This document shows positions 46,412 through 53,649 of a stretch of DNA of 64,000 bases, in pieces (position 1 is the stretch's first letter; each line of letters begins with the position of its first letter). The notes beneath the pieces are model-generated. The model did not search any database and was not told the origin of the DNA. It was given only the letters and a program-made list of their open reading frames with translations. A program made the position numbers and the translations under genes. This DNA is from Peptoniphilus rachelemmaiella (lineage in GTDB: Bacteria > Bacillota > Clostridia > Tissierellales > Peptoniphilaceae), in the NCBI RefSeq assembly GCF_943169845.1, contig NZ_CALPBW010000006.1, forward strand, positions 1 through 64,000, given 5' to 3'.

Positions 46412-48670
46412 ATGAAACGGAAATTTTTATCCCTGGCACTGGCATTGGCCATGGTCCTCGGCGTCATCGCCGGCCCCATGAGCGTATTTGCCGCGCCGGC
46501 AGAAGAAACCAAGACCATTACCTTGCTTCACACCAACGATGTCCACGGACACATGGTAGCGGAGTACGGCAAAGACAAGAAACTCACCAATATCGGTTAT
46601 GCACGGGTGAAAACTTATGCGGACAGCATTAAAAATGCGGTGCTTTTAGATGCCGGGGACGTGACCCACGGTACGGCACTGGCCGGTATTGAAAACGGCA
46701 AGGGCGTCATCGACGTGATGAAGGCCATGGGTTACAAGGCCATGGTGCCCGGCAACCACGATTTCAACTATGGTTATCAAGCCCTGGTGGATTTTAAAAA
46801 CCAAGCTGCACCCGCAAAAGGTTCCTCCGAAGGCTTCGATATCCTGGCTGCCAACATCATTAAAAACACCGGCACCAACGACTTTAAAGGCCAAACCATC
46901 CTCGATGTAGACGGCGTTAAAGTCGGTATCTTCGGCATTGCTACGGAAGAAACCAAAGTAAAATCCAATCCGAAGAACACCGAAAGCATTACCTTCTTAA
47001 ATCCCGTCGAAGTGGCGCGCGCCCAAGTGAAATCCTTGAAGGATCAAGGCGTTGATGTCATCGTCATGTTGGCCCACGTAGGCATCGACGATGCTACGGT
47101 TGTAAAAACATCCGACATCGCCAAAGCTGTTGACGGCATCGACGTCATTATCGACGGCCACTCCCACACCACCTTGCCCGAAGGCAAAGTCGTGAACAAT
47201 ACCCTGATCGCGCAAACGGGCTACTACCTGAAAAACTTAGGCGAAGTAAACATCACCTTAAGAGGCAAAGATGTTATTTCCAAGACCGCCGTTCTTCGCG
47301 ACGCCAAATTCTTCGAAAACATTGAAGAAAACAAAGACATCGCAAAGAAACTCGACGCCATGTACGAAAACAACAAGAGCAAACTGGAACGCGTCGTCGG
47401 CACCACCGCTGTTGATTTAGATGGCGCGAGAGAACATGTGCGCGCGCAAGAAACCAACTTCGGCAACATGGTGGCAGACGCCATGCGCGAAGCGGCAAAA
47501 TCCGACGTGGCGTTTACAAACGGCGGCGGCATCCGCGAAACGATTCCCGCAGGGAAGATCAACATGACCCAAATCTGGACCGCCTTCCCCTTCGGAAACA
47601 CCATTATGAAGATCGAAGTCTCCGGCGCCGATTTACTGGCCGCTTTGGAATTCGGCGTAGCCGATGCACCGGCACCTCAAGGGAAATTCCCTCAAGTTTC
47701 CGGCGTCAGCTTTAAATACGATCCGAAACAAGAAGCCGGCAAGCGCGTCTACGACGTGAAGGTAGGAGACAAGGAACTTGATCTCGAAAAAACCTACACC
47801 TTAGCAACCAATGACTTTATGGCATCCGGCGGCGACGGCTACACCATGTTCGCCAAAGGCAAAAAGCTCGGCGACTACGGTATGTACACGGAAGTTCTGG
47901 AAAAATACCTGGCTGAACACAAAAATGTGGACCCGAAGGTCGAAGGCCGTATCGTGGCCGAAGCGAAGGGCGATGTAAAACCCGTCGAACCGACCAACGC
48001 CTTCACCGACATCAAGGGCCACTGGGCAGAAAAGGTCATCCTTTCCGCAACGCAAAAAGGCCTCTTTAAAGGCGTAAGCGACACCCTGTTTGCACCGAAT
48101 GAACCCATTACCAGAGGCATGCTCGTGTCCGTCTTGGCCCGCCTGGAAGGACAAGATGTTAAACAAACGGCAGCCAATCCCTTTACCGACGTCAAAGCCG
48201 GCGAATGGTACGAAAACGGCGTCGTTTGGGCAGCCAAGAACAAATACGTCCTCGGTTATGAAGACAATACCTTTAAACCGAACCAAAAGGTTACCCGCGA
48301 AGAAATGGCCACCATTTTAGGTCGCTACGTCGAAGGCAAGAAAGTTCCCTACACCCTGGACTTGAAAGAACCCTTCTCCGATCAAAAAATGATTTCCAAA
48401 TGGGCCCTCGAACCCATCGACATCGTTCGCCACACCAACTTAATGCAAGGTCGCGAAAACAATCAATTCGTACCCAAGGCATCGGCTACCCGTGCGGAAC
48501 TGGCCAAAGTCATGGATGCGCTGGATGAAATCGTCCGCGCTACGAAAAAAGTCGATGAAAAGGTAAAAGCGGAAGAAAAAGGTAAGAAACCCGAAGAAAA
48601 GAAAGTTGCACCTGAAAAGAAGGCAACGGAAGATAAAAAAGCAGTCGAAACTGAAAAGAAGGCAGCTTAA
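46412..48670 (+). CDS. Surface 5'-nucleotidase/UDP-sugar hydrolase with SLH anchors
   Basis: A 752-residue exported enzyme. It has a signal peptide (cleavage near VFAAPA), a calcineurin-like phosphoesterase domain (metal ligands in HTNDVHGHM, DAGDVTHG, PGNHDFNYG, GHSHTTL) and a 5'-nucleotidase C-terminal domain (NFGNMVADAMREA, TNGGGIRETIPAG, NDFMASGGDGY). Three S-layer-homology repeats follow at about 530-710 (NAFTDIKGHWAEK, NPFTDVKAGEWYENG, EPFSDQKMISKWALEP) and anchor the protein to the cell wall. A Lys/Glu-rich tail of about 40 residues comes after them, which is unusual since SLH repeats are often terminal. It likely scavenges extracellular nucleotides. AAGGAGG precedes the ATG; TATAAT lies at 46373-46378. 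Confidence 0.93.
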   Translation: MKRKFLSLALALAMVLGVIAGPMSVFAAPAEETKTITLLHTNDVHGHMVAEYGKDKKLTNIGYARVKTYADSIKNAVLLDAGDVTHGTALAGIENGKGVIDVMKAMGYKAMVPGNHDFNYGYQALVDFKNQAAPAKGSSEGFDILAANIIKNTGTNDFKGQTILDVDGVKVGIFGIATEETKVKSNPKNTESITFLNPVEVARAQVKSLKDQGVDVIVMLAHVGIDDATVVKTSDIAKAVDGIDVIIDGHSHTTLPEGKVVNNTLIAQTGYYLKNLGEVNITLRGKDVISKTAVLRDAKFFENIEENKDIAKKLDAMYENNKSKLERVVGTTAVDLDGAREHVRAQETNFGNMVADAMREAAKSDVAFTNGGGIRETIPAGKINMTQIWTAFPFGNTIMKIEVSGADLLAALEFGVADAPAPQGKFPQVSGVSFKYDPKQEAGKRVYDVKVGDKELDLEKTYTLATNDFMASGGDGYTMFAKGKKLGDYGMYTEVLEKYLAEHKNVDPKVEGRIVAEAKGDVKPVEPTNAFTDIKGHWAEKVILSATQKGLFKGVSDTLFAPNEPITRGMLVSVLARLEGQDVKQTAANPFTDVKAGEWYENGVVWAAKNKYVLGYEDNTFKPNQKVTREEMATILGRYVEGKKVPYTLDLKEPFSDQKMISKWALEPIDIVRHTNLMQGRENNQFVPKASATRAELAKVMDALDEIVRATKKVDEKVKAEEKGKKPEEKKVAPEKKATEDKKAVETEKKAA

Positions 48671-48680
48671 ATGAAAATGA

Positions 48681-48708
48681 AAAGAGAGCCGGCGACGGCT
48701 CTTTTTTC
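48681..48708 (+). terminator. Terminator of the 5'-nucleotidase gene
   Basis: AGAGCC, six-base loop, GGCTCT and a T-run. Confidence 0.88.
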
Positions 48709-48781
48709 ATGGGAAGAAAAGGGATTGTAAACAGAAGGTGAAAAGAAGGTTAAAAAATACTTGGATTCACGAATATTTCTC

Positions 48782-48810
48782 TTGACCCACCCTCTTTTTT
48801 GCGGTATTAT
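48782..48810 (+). promoter_or_regulatory. Upstream veg promoter
   Basis: TTGACC, a 17-base spacer and TATTAT. The first of two tandem near-consensus promoters. Confidence 0.7.
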
Positions 48811-48825
48811 ATAGCGTTATTTGCC

Positions 48826-48854
48826 TTGACAAACAGCGGGGATTATTGTATACT
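48826..48854 (+). promoter_or_regulatory. Main veg promoter
   Basis: TTGACA, a 17-base spacer and TATACT: a near-perfect vegetative promoter, about 40 bases before the veg start. Confidence 0.88.
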
Positions 48855-48893
48855 TGTATCACATATAATTGTGTGGATAGAAGGGCGGTCCCA

Positions 48894-49160
48894 ATGACAC
48901 AAATGGATATGATAAAAAACGAATTGTCAGAGCATATTGGCAAAGAGGTAATTGTGAAGGCAAATCGAGGGCGCAAGCGCATTGTCACCCGTAAAGGCGT
49001 GCTCACGGCGGTCTACCCCTCCCTGTTTGTCATTAGCATCTCTTCCGACGATCGCAGCGATCGAAACATTTCATTTACCTATGCCGACGTACTCACGTCC
49101 ACGGTAAAAATTATGATCCTGGAAGAAGATGCGGATTCGGCTAAATTAAAAATATCGTAG
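48894..49160 (+). CDS. veg: Veg family protein
   Basis: An 88-residue small beta-rich protein of the Veg family, conserved in Firmicutes and linked in Bacillus to biofilm matrix gene expression. Family features are IGKEVIVKANRGRKR, YPSLFVISI and SFTYADVLTSTV. The ATG at 48894 gives the usual length; an in-frame ATG three codons on is possible, and the ribosome site (AGGGCGG) is imperfect. The tandem consensus promoters ahead of it recall the famously strong veg promoter of Bacillus subtilis. ispE follows after a terminator. Confidence 0.92.
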   Translation: MTQMDMIKNELSEHIGKEVIVKANRGRKRIVTRKGVLTAVYPSLFVISISSDDRSDRNISFTYADVLTSTVKIMILEEDADSAKLKIS

Positions 49161-49162
49161 TG

Positions 49163-49189
49163 AAAGGCTCCCTTGGCGGAGCTTTTTTT
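49163..49189 (+). terminator. Terminator between veg and ispE
   Basis: AAAGGCTCC, loop, GGAGCTTT and a T-run. It ends 14 bases before the ispE start, so ispE probably gets read-through from the strong veg promoters. Confidence 0.8.
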
Positions 49190-49202
49190 ATGGGAGGATA
49201 CC

Positions 49203-50048
49203 TTGCGCGCCTACGGAAAAATCAATGTCGGCTTGTGGATTTCAGGCAAACGAGCCGACGGCTACCACGAAATAAAAACACTTTTTCTGCCCATCGGGCT
49301 ATATGACGAGATTGAAATAGTAAAAACCGCCGCCTTTTCCATTGAAGGGCCCAATTACGGGGAGAAGGATCTCATGGCGAAGGCCCATGGCTTTTTAGAA
49401 AACCGCTTCGGCCCCTTGCCCGTGAAGATAGTGATTCAAAAAAACATTCCGGCGGGGGCGGGCCTTGCCGGGGGCACAGCCGACGGCGCCCTGGTTTTAA
49501 AGGCCGTGAGAGACATTTACAGCCTGCCTGTTGCCGATGAGGAACTGATCCATGACTGTGCTGTGCTGGGGGCGGATTTCCCATATTGTCTTTACGGCAA
49601 GGCCGCCGTAGGCGAGGGGATCGGCGATGTGCTCCGGCCTGTAAACATCCCGCCCTATCCGGTGCTTTTGCTCAATCCGGGCTTTGCCGTGTCCACGAAA
49701 GCGGCCTACGAAAAGGTGAAGGCCTTTCACGAAACAGCCGCTGTAGACGATGCGGTGAATCTTCTGAAAGAAGGACGACTCGAAGGGCTCAGGGATGTGG
49801 TGGTCAACGACCTTTATCCCGGCGTCAGCGGTATGCATCCGGTCATCGACGGGATGATTCGCGATCTTTACGAGGCGGGGGCGGCCTTTTCCCACATGTC
49901 CGGCTCCGGGCCCACGGTATACGCTTTGTTTAAAAAAATAGAGGATCGGGACGCCGCCTATGCTATACTAAGAAAGAAGTATAAAATCGTAATCAAAACG
50001 GAAACGGCGGGAGAGGAACATGGAACGATTGGGAATAGCCATCAATGA
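49203..50048 (+). CDS. ispE: 4-diphosphocytidyl-2-C-methyl-D-erythritol kinase
   Basis: A 281-residue GHMP kinase that phosphorylates the CDP-methylerythritol intermediate of the non-mevalonate isoprenoid pathway. It has the substrate-binding opening AYGKINVGLWISGKRADGYHE and the ATP loop IPAGAGLAGGTADGA near residue 85. The C-terminal GHMP motif is MSGSGPTVYALF near 240. The TTG start at 49203 is chosen because GGGAGG lies five bases upstream, and an earlier start would fall inside the terminator. It overlaps the next gene by 29 bases. Confidence 0.93.
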   Translation: MRAYGKINVGLWISGKRADGYHEIKTLFLPIGLYDEIEIVKTAAFSIEGPNYGEKDLMAKAHGFLENRFGPLPVKIVIQKNIPAGAGLAGGTADGALVLKAVRDIYSLPVADEELIHDCAVLGADFPYCLYGKAAVGEGIGDVLRPVNIPPYPVLLLNPGFAVSTKAAYEKVKAFHETAAVDDAVNLLKEGRLEGLRDVVVNDLYPGVSGMHPVIDGMIRDLYEAGAAFSHMSGSGPTVYALFKKIEDRDAAYAILRKKYKIVIKTETAGEEHGTIGNSHQ

Positions 50049-50658
50049 CAAAGCGGGCATGTATGCGGCGGCCGCGCTGATTCGGCGCCGCCCGGATCTT
50101 TCTTTTACGATCCTCTACGATCCCGCCACGGGCGAAGATTTTTACAAAAAAAATAAAGCCCGCTTCCGCTCCATGAAGATGGATGCTGCCTTCTGCTTAA
50201 CCCAAGACGCAGATGGTGATTTTGCCGAGCTTCTAAAGGAGGCTTCCGCAAAAGGCCGCACCATGGGCTATCGAAACCACGATGTGAACACGGAATTTTT
50301 GGCCCACACCGTGGCAGACGGCCTTTTTCACCACAGCTATGTATTAAACATGATCGATTCCTACGAGGCGCGCTTTGAAAAAGGCGGCACGTTGGTGTTG
50401 GCCCTTTTGGGCTACAGCTACCGGCGAGACGATTTTTCCCGCGCGTTTAAAGAAAAGGAAATCGCCGTGGCAGATCCCCTGGACCTATGGCTTGAAACCT
50501 TCCCCGAAACAGAGGAGGAGGGTGAGTGCCGCTTTTTTTGGACAGTATGGGACTTTTCCGTGGAGCGGTTCATGGGCGAGCTCTTAGGCGAAGCGGTGCG
50601 CTTCAGAAAATATTATCCCCACCCCTGGCTACGGGGCGAGGTGTCGAAAAAAAGATAA
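50020..50658 (+). CDS. Unknown soluble protein after ispE
   Basis: A 212-residue protein without signal peptide or membrane segments. I do not recognise the family. Visible features are an N-terminal GIAINDKAGMYAAAALIRRRP, a central MGYRNHDVNTEFLAHTVADGLFHHSY with several histidines, and a hydrophobic strand TLVLALLGYSYRR. The alternating alpha-beta pattern could fit a Rossmann-like or racemase-like fold, but no catalytic motif is clear. GGAGAGGAAC precedes its ATG inside ispE, and the 29-base overlap implies coupled expression. It is the last host-type gene before the AT-rich island. Confidence 0.65.
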   Translation: MERLGIAINDKAGMYAAAALIRRRPDLSFTILYDPATGEDFYKKNKARFRSMKMDAAFCLTQDADGDFAELLKEASAKGRTMGYRNHDVNTEFLAHTVADGLFHHSYVLNMIDSYEARFEKGGTLVLALLGYSYRRDDFSRAFKEKEIAVADPLDLWLETFPETEEEGECRFFWTVWDFSVERFMGELLGEAVRFRKYYPHPWLRGEVSKKR

Positions 50659-50682
50659 AACAAAATGACCCTCTCTGCATGA

Positions 50683-50735
50683 TGCACTGACCCCCAAAAG
50701 TTGGATCGAGACATCCACTCTTGGGGGTCTTTTCA
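50683..50735 (+). mobile_element. IS3-family-like terminal repeat remnant
   Basis: TGCACTGACCCCCAAAAGTTGGA resembles the terminal inverted repeat of IS150-group IS3 elements, which carry TGACCCCCAAAAGTTGGAC. It is followed by the usual GACCCCCAA...TTGGGGGTC hairpin and an ATG (50734) that could once have begun orfA, but only about 56 codons remain open and they do not look like a transposase. So this is a decayed end. Confidence 0.55.
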
Positions 50736-51126
50736 TGGAAAAAACAATGACGAATAGAAGAAAGAGAAGATTAAAATCATTTAAAGCAGATAGAGAAAAG
50801 ATAATTGCCGCGACAACACGCCCATTAAAAATTCTTCAGTTCACTGAAAAGAGAAGTTACGTCTATCGAAGCCGGCAAGGATGCGCGGAACAATCAAACA
50901 CTTAAATGCGTCAACTCTAACGATCGATTCAAAGAAAAGTAAAAAGGCGAGATTCCGAAGTAAAATCGTGAACAAATGAATACAACCTAGATCAAATGCA
51001 ATATAAACAACATACTGCAAGCGAAACGTTGAGAATTATGACCGAATTAACAGGAGTACTCTATATATAAATTGTTTAGGCTTCGCTCTTGACAAAATAA
51101 AATGAGAATGATAGCCTATATTAAAA
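50736..51126. other. Decayed AT-rich stretch at the left edge of the island
   Basis: About 390 bases with no intact gene. Short broken frames are present, one ending in LRIMTELTGVLYI near 51030-51068, but I cannot assign them. TTGACA at 51090-51095 with a TATATT 22 bases on may be a poor promoter for tetR. TGAGAATGATA at about 51102-51112 resembles half of a Fur box. Confidence 0.4.
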
Positions 51127-51142
51127 GAACGAGTGTCGGTCG
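51127..51142 (+). promoter_or_regulatory. Possible TetR operator, copy 1
   Basis: GAACGA-GTG-TCGGTCG, 16 bases ahead of the tetR start. It resembles the perfect repeat at 51846-51859. Confidence 0.45.
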
Positions 51143-51157
51143 ATTGGTGGTGAGGTT

Positions 51158-51772
51158 TTGACAAAAAGAAATATAAAGGATCCGGAAGAAAGAAAACAGG
51201 AGCTTATAAATATAGCATCCAGGCTTTTTGAGAAGAATGGATATGAGAAAGTTTCTGTGCGAGATATTCTCGCAGAAGTTAATGGTGCACCTGGAATGTT
51301 TTATTACTACTTCAAATCAAAAGAAGATATTTTCTTGGCGTGTATGGAAACATATTTTGATGAAAAACTAAAAAATAAGTTGGATATACTCCAAAACAAG
51401 GAAATAGATTACGAAGAAAGAATAAAAACTTTAAGGGAACTTATAGTAAAAGATATCGGTCAGTTTACGACAAGATATAATTTTTCAAAAGAGAATTCAA
51501 TTACAGATAATTCTTACAGGCTATGGGAATTGATTCATTACATTGGAAAATTTATATATGTCTATTCAGAGTTTATAATTGAAGGGATTGAAGACAAAAA
51601 AATAGGAAATAATATGGGAATAAACAGAGAAAATGTGAGAAGTTTTGCAGCTTTTATTTTATACGGAGCTGTTGGAACAATATATAATGACTATATTATT
51701 AAGGGAGAAAACAAAACAAATTCAAGCGAGGCCTTTGGAATAATAGGTGAACTATTTCAAAGACCTCAGTAG
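51158..51772 (+). CDS. TetR-family regulator of the ABC/ECF island
   Basis: A 204-residue repressor with the TetR helix-turn-helix at about residues 12-58 (IASRLFEKNGYEKVSVRDILAEVNGAPGMFYYYFKSKED). A helical ligand-binding and dimer domain of low similarity to anything I know follows. It starts at TTG just after a GGTGGTGAGG stretch. The neighbouring GAACGA...TCGNTC repeats, one ahead of this gene and one ahead of the ABC operon, would suit autoregulation plus control of the transporters. Codon use (AGA, ATA, AAA) is unlike the flanking host genes. Confidence 0.88.
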   Translation: MTKRNIKDPEERKQELINIASRLFEKNGYEKVSVRDILAEVNGAPGMFYYYFKSKEDIFLACMETYFDEKLKNKLDILQNKEIDYEERIKTLRELIVKDIGQFTTRYNFSKENSITDNSYRLWELIHYIGKFIYVYSEFIIEGIEDKKIGNNMGINRENVRSFAAFILYGAVGTIYNDYIIKGENKTNSSEAFGIIGELFQRPQ

Positions 51773-51795
51773 AGAAAAATAAAATATAAGTATTT

Positions 51796-51826
51796 TACAA
51801 GGGAAACATCAAGGATGTTTTCCTTG
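51796..51826 (+). terminator. Hairpin between tetR and the ABC operon
   Basis: ACAAGGGAAACATC pairs with GATGTTTTCCTTGT around AAG. The T tract after it is weak, so it may be a partial terminator. Confidence 0.6.
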
Positions 51827-51845
51827 TATTAGTTTTAAGGCAAAT

Positions 51846-51859
51846 GAACGAACTCGTTC
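51846..51859 (+). promoter_or_regulatory. Possible TetR operator, copy 2
   Basis: GAACGA-AC-TCGTTC is a perfect inverted repeat just upstream of the ribosome site of the first ABC gene. Confidence 0.5.
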
Positions 51860-51879
51860 GGTAAGGAGGTATGTTTTAG

Positions 51880-53649
51880 ATGAAAAAGAAGAAATCAATC
51901 AAAGATATTATTTTCTACAGTGAAATAAAAAAAGGACAACTTGTAGGAGGAATATTATTTGTTACTCTTGGGATGCTGTTAAGTATTTGTCCAATTTTGG
52001 TGATATACAAAGTCATAAAATCTCTATTTTTATATGGAAAATTAGAACAAAGTACAATACAGTTCTGTATCTATGGACTTGCAGCAGTGGTATTGTCATA
52101 TTGCTTAACTTACATTGGCGGTATTTTATGCCATAAGTTTTCATATGTTTTAATAGCCAACTTAAAAAAGAAGATATTATTTCATATTGGGAATCTTCCT
52201 TTAGGATTTTTTACCGGAGACAACAAGTCAAAAATAAGGCAAGTATTAGGATCGGACATGAATCAAATTGAGGGATATTTTTCTCATCAATTACCAAATT
52301 TAATTTCAACTTTAGCACTAATTTTAGCAATGATAATTGTTATGTTGAAGATAAATTTAATATTAGGTCTTACGACTTTGTTAATTATATTTGTCGGTTT
52401 AGGAATTCAGATTGCAATCATGGCAAAGATTATAAAATCAGGTGGACTTGAGAAGAACTTTGCAATATTGGATCAAATTAATTCAGCTACCAGTGAATAT
52501 GTTAAAGGTATGCCGGAAGTAAAAATATTTGGAACAGGAGCAAAATCATTTAAAACTTTTTCAAAGTCAGTAGGAGAATATAGAGCCTTTACAAGTTCGA
52601 TGACATCAATGATAAGACCGGGATTTGTTTCATTTAGAATGTTTATTTTATCTGTTGCTACATTCATAGTTCCAGTAGGAATACTTTTAATGTCACGAAA
52701 TAATAACTTGGATTTTGCTACAGTTTTTATTTTCTATTTGATTCTTGCACCTGCCATTAGCGTACCTGCATTAAAACTTAGAGATTTTGCAGAAGGAATG
52801 AATTTACTAAATGAAGTTGTTTTGAGAATCTACGAAATCATAGATCAAAAAGAATTGGCAATTGAAAATAGCGAGGAAGAGATAAAAGGTCATGATCTTG
52901 AATTCGAGAATGTAAGCTTTTCTTATGGAAATGAAGAGGTTTTAAAGAATATAAGCTTCTGTGCTAAACAAGGAGAAGTTACAGCATTGGTTGGCTATTC
53001 GGGAGCAGGCAAATCTACCATTGGAACGCTAATACCCAGATTTTACGATCCTTCAGAAGGCTCCATTAAAATTGGTGGGGTTAATATAAAAAATATTCCG
53101 ATGAACGACTTAATGGAGAGGATAGCATTCGTTTTTCAAGACAGTGATTTAATCACAGATACAGTCTTCAATAATGTTGCTATGGCAAAGACAGGCTCCA
53201 CAAAAGAGGATGTTATAAAAGCATGTAAAAAAGCAAGATGTCATGATTTTATTGTAAAACTTCCTGATGGGTATGACACTGTTTTGGGTAAAGGAACTCA
53301 TTTATCCGGAGGAGAGAAACAACGTATTGCCGTGGCAAGAGCAATTTTAAAGGACGCACCGGTATTAGTATTAGACGAGGCAACAAGTTTTGCAGACTCT
53401 GAAAATGAATATCTTATGCAGGAAGCTTTATCTGAATTGGTTAAAGATAAGACAGTTATCATGATTGCGCATCGGTTAAATACCATAGAGCAAGCAAATC
53501 AAATTTTAGTAATATCTGATGGAAAAATTGCAGAAAGAGGGAAGCATGAAGATTTAATCCTTGCAGATGGAATATATAAGCGACTTTATGAAATTTATAA
53601 GAAAACGAATATTTGGCAAATGGATATAGAAGGGAGTGAGAATGAATGA
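51880..53649 (+). CDS. ABC transporter with fused membrane and ATPase domains (metallophore-importer type), first half
   Basis: A 589-residue half-transporter with six membrane helices (about 20-310) and an ABC ATPase (about 340-580). Walker A is GYSGAGKS, signature LSGGEKQR, Walker B LVLDEATSFAD. The D-loop reads SFADSENE instead of the canonical SALDxxxE. I recall a FAD-type D-loop in YbtP/YbtQ and IrtA/IrtB, which have an exporter fold but import metal-siderophore complexes. It is therefore a candidate importer or processor of metallophores or heme rather than a drug pump; this is inference. AAGGAGG precedes the ATG. It overlaps the second half by four bases. Confidence 0.85.
   Translation: MKKKKSIKDIIFYSEIKKGQLVGGILFVTLGMLLSICPILVIYKVIKSLFLYGKLEQSTIQFCIYGLAAVVLSYCLTYIGGILCHKFSYVLIANLKKKILFHIGNLPLGFFTGDNKSKIRQVLGSDMNQIEGYFSHQLPNLISTLALILAMIIVMLKINLILGLTTLLIIFVGLGIQIAIMAKIIKSGGLEKNFAILDQINSATSEYVKGMPEVKIFGTGAKSFKTFSKSVGEYRAFTSSMTSMIRPGFVSFRMFILSVATFIVPVGILLMSRNNNLDFATVFIFYLILAPAISVPALKLRDFAEGMNLLNEVVLRIYEIIDQKELAIENSEEEIKGHDLEFENVSFSYGNEEVLKNISFCAKQGEVTALVGYSGAGKSTIGTLIPRFYDPSEGSIKIGGVNIKNIPMNDLMERIAFVFQDSDLITDTVFNNVAMAKTGSTKEDVIKACKKARCHDFIVKLPDGYDTVLGKGTHLSGGEKQRIAVARAILKDAPVLVLDEATSFADSENEYLMQEALSELVKDKTVIMIAHRLNTIEQANQILVISDGKIAERGKHEDLILADGIYKRLYEIYKKTNIWQMDIEGSENE

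Noticed and set aside
49173..49202. Upstream start for ispE
   Set aside because: It would begin inside the veg terminator hairpin; the TTG at 49203 has GGGAGG at the right distance.
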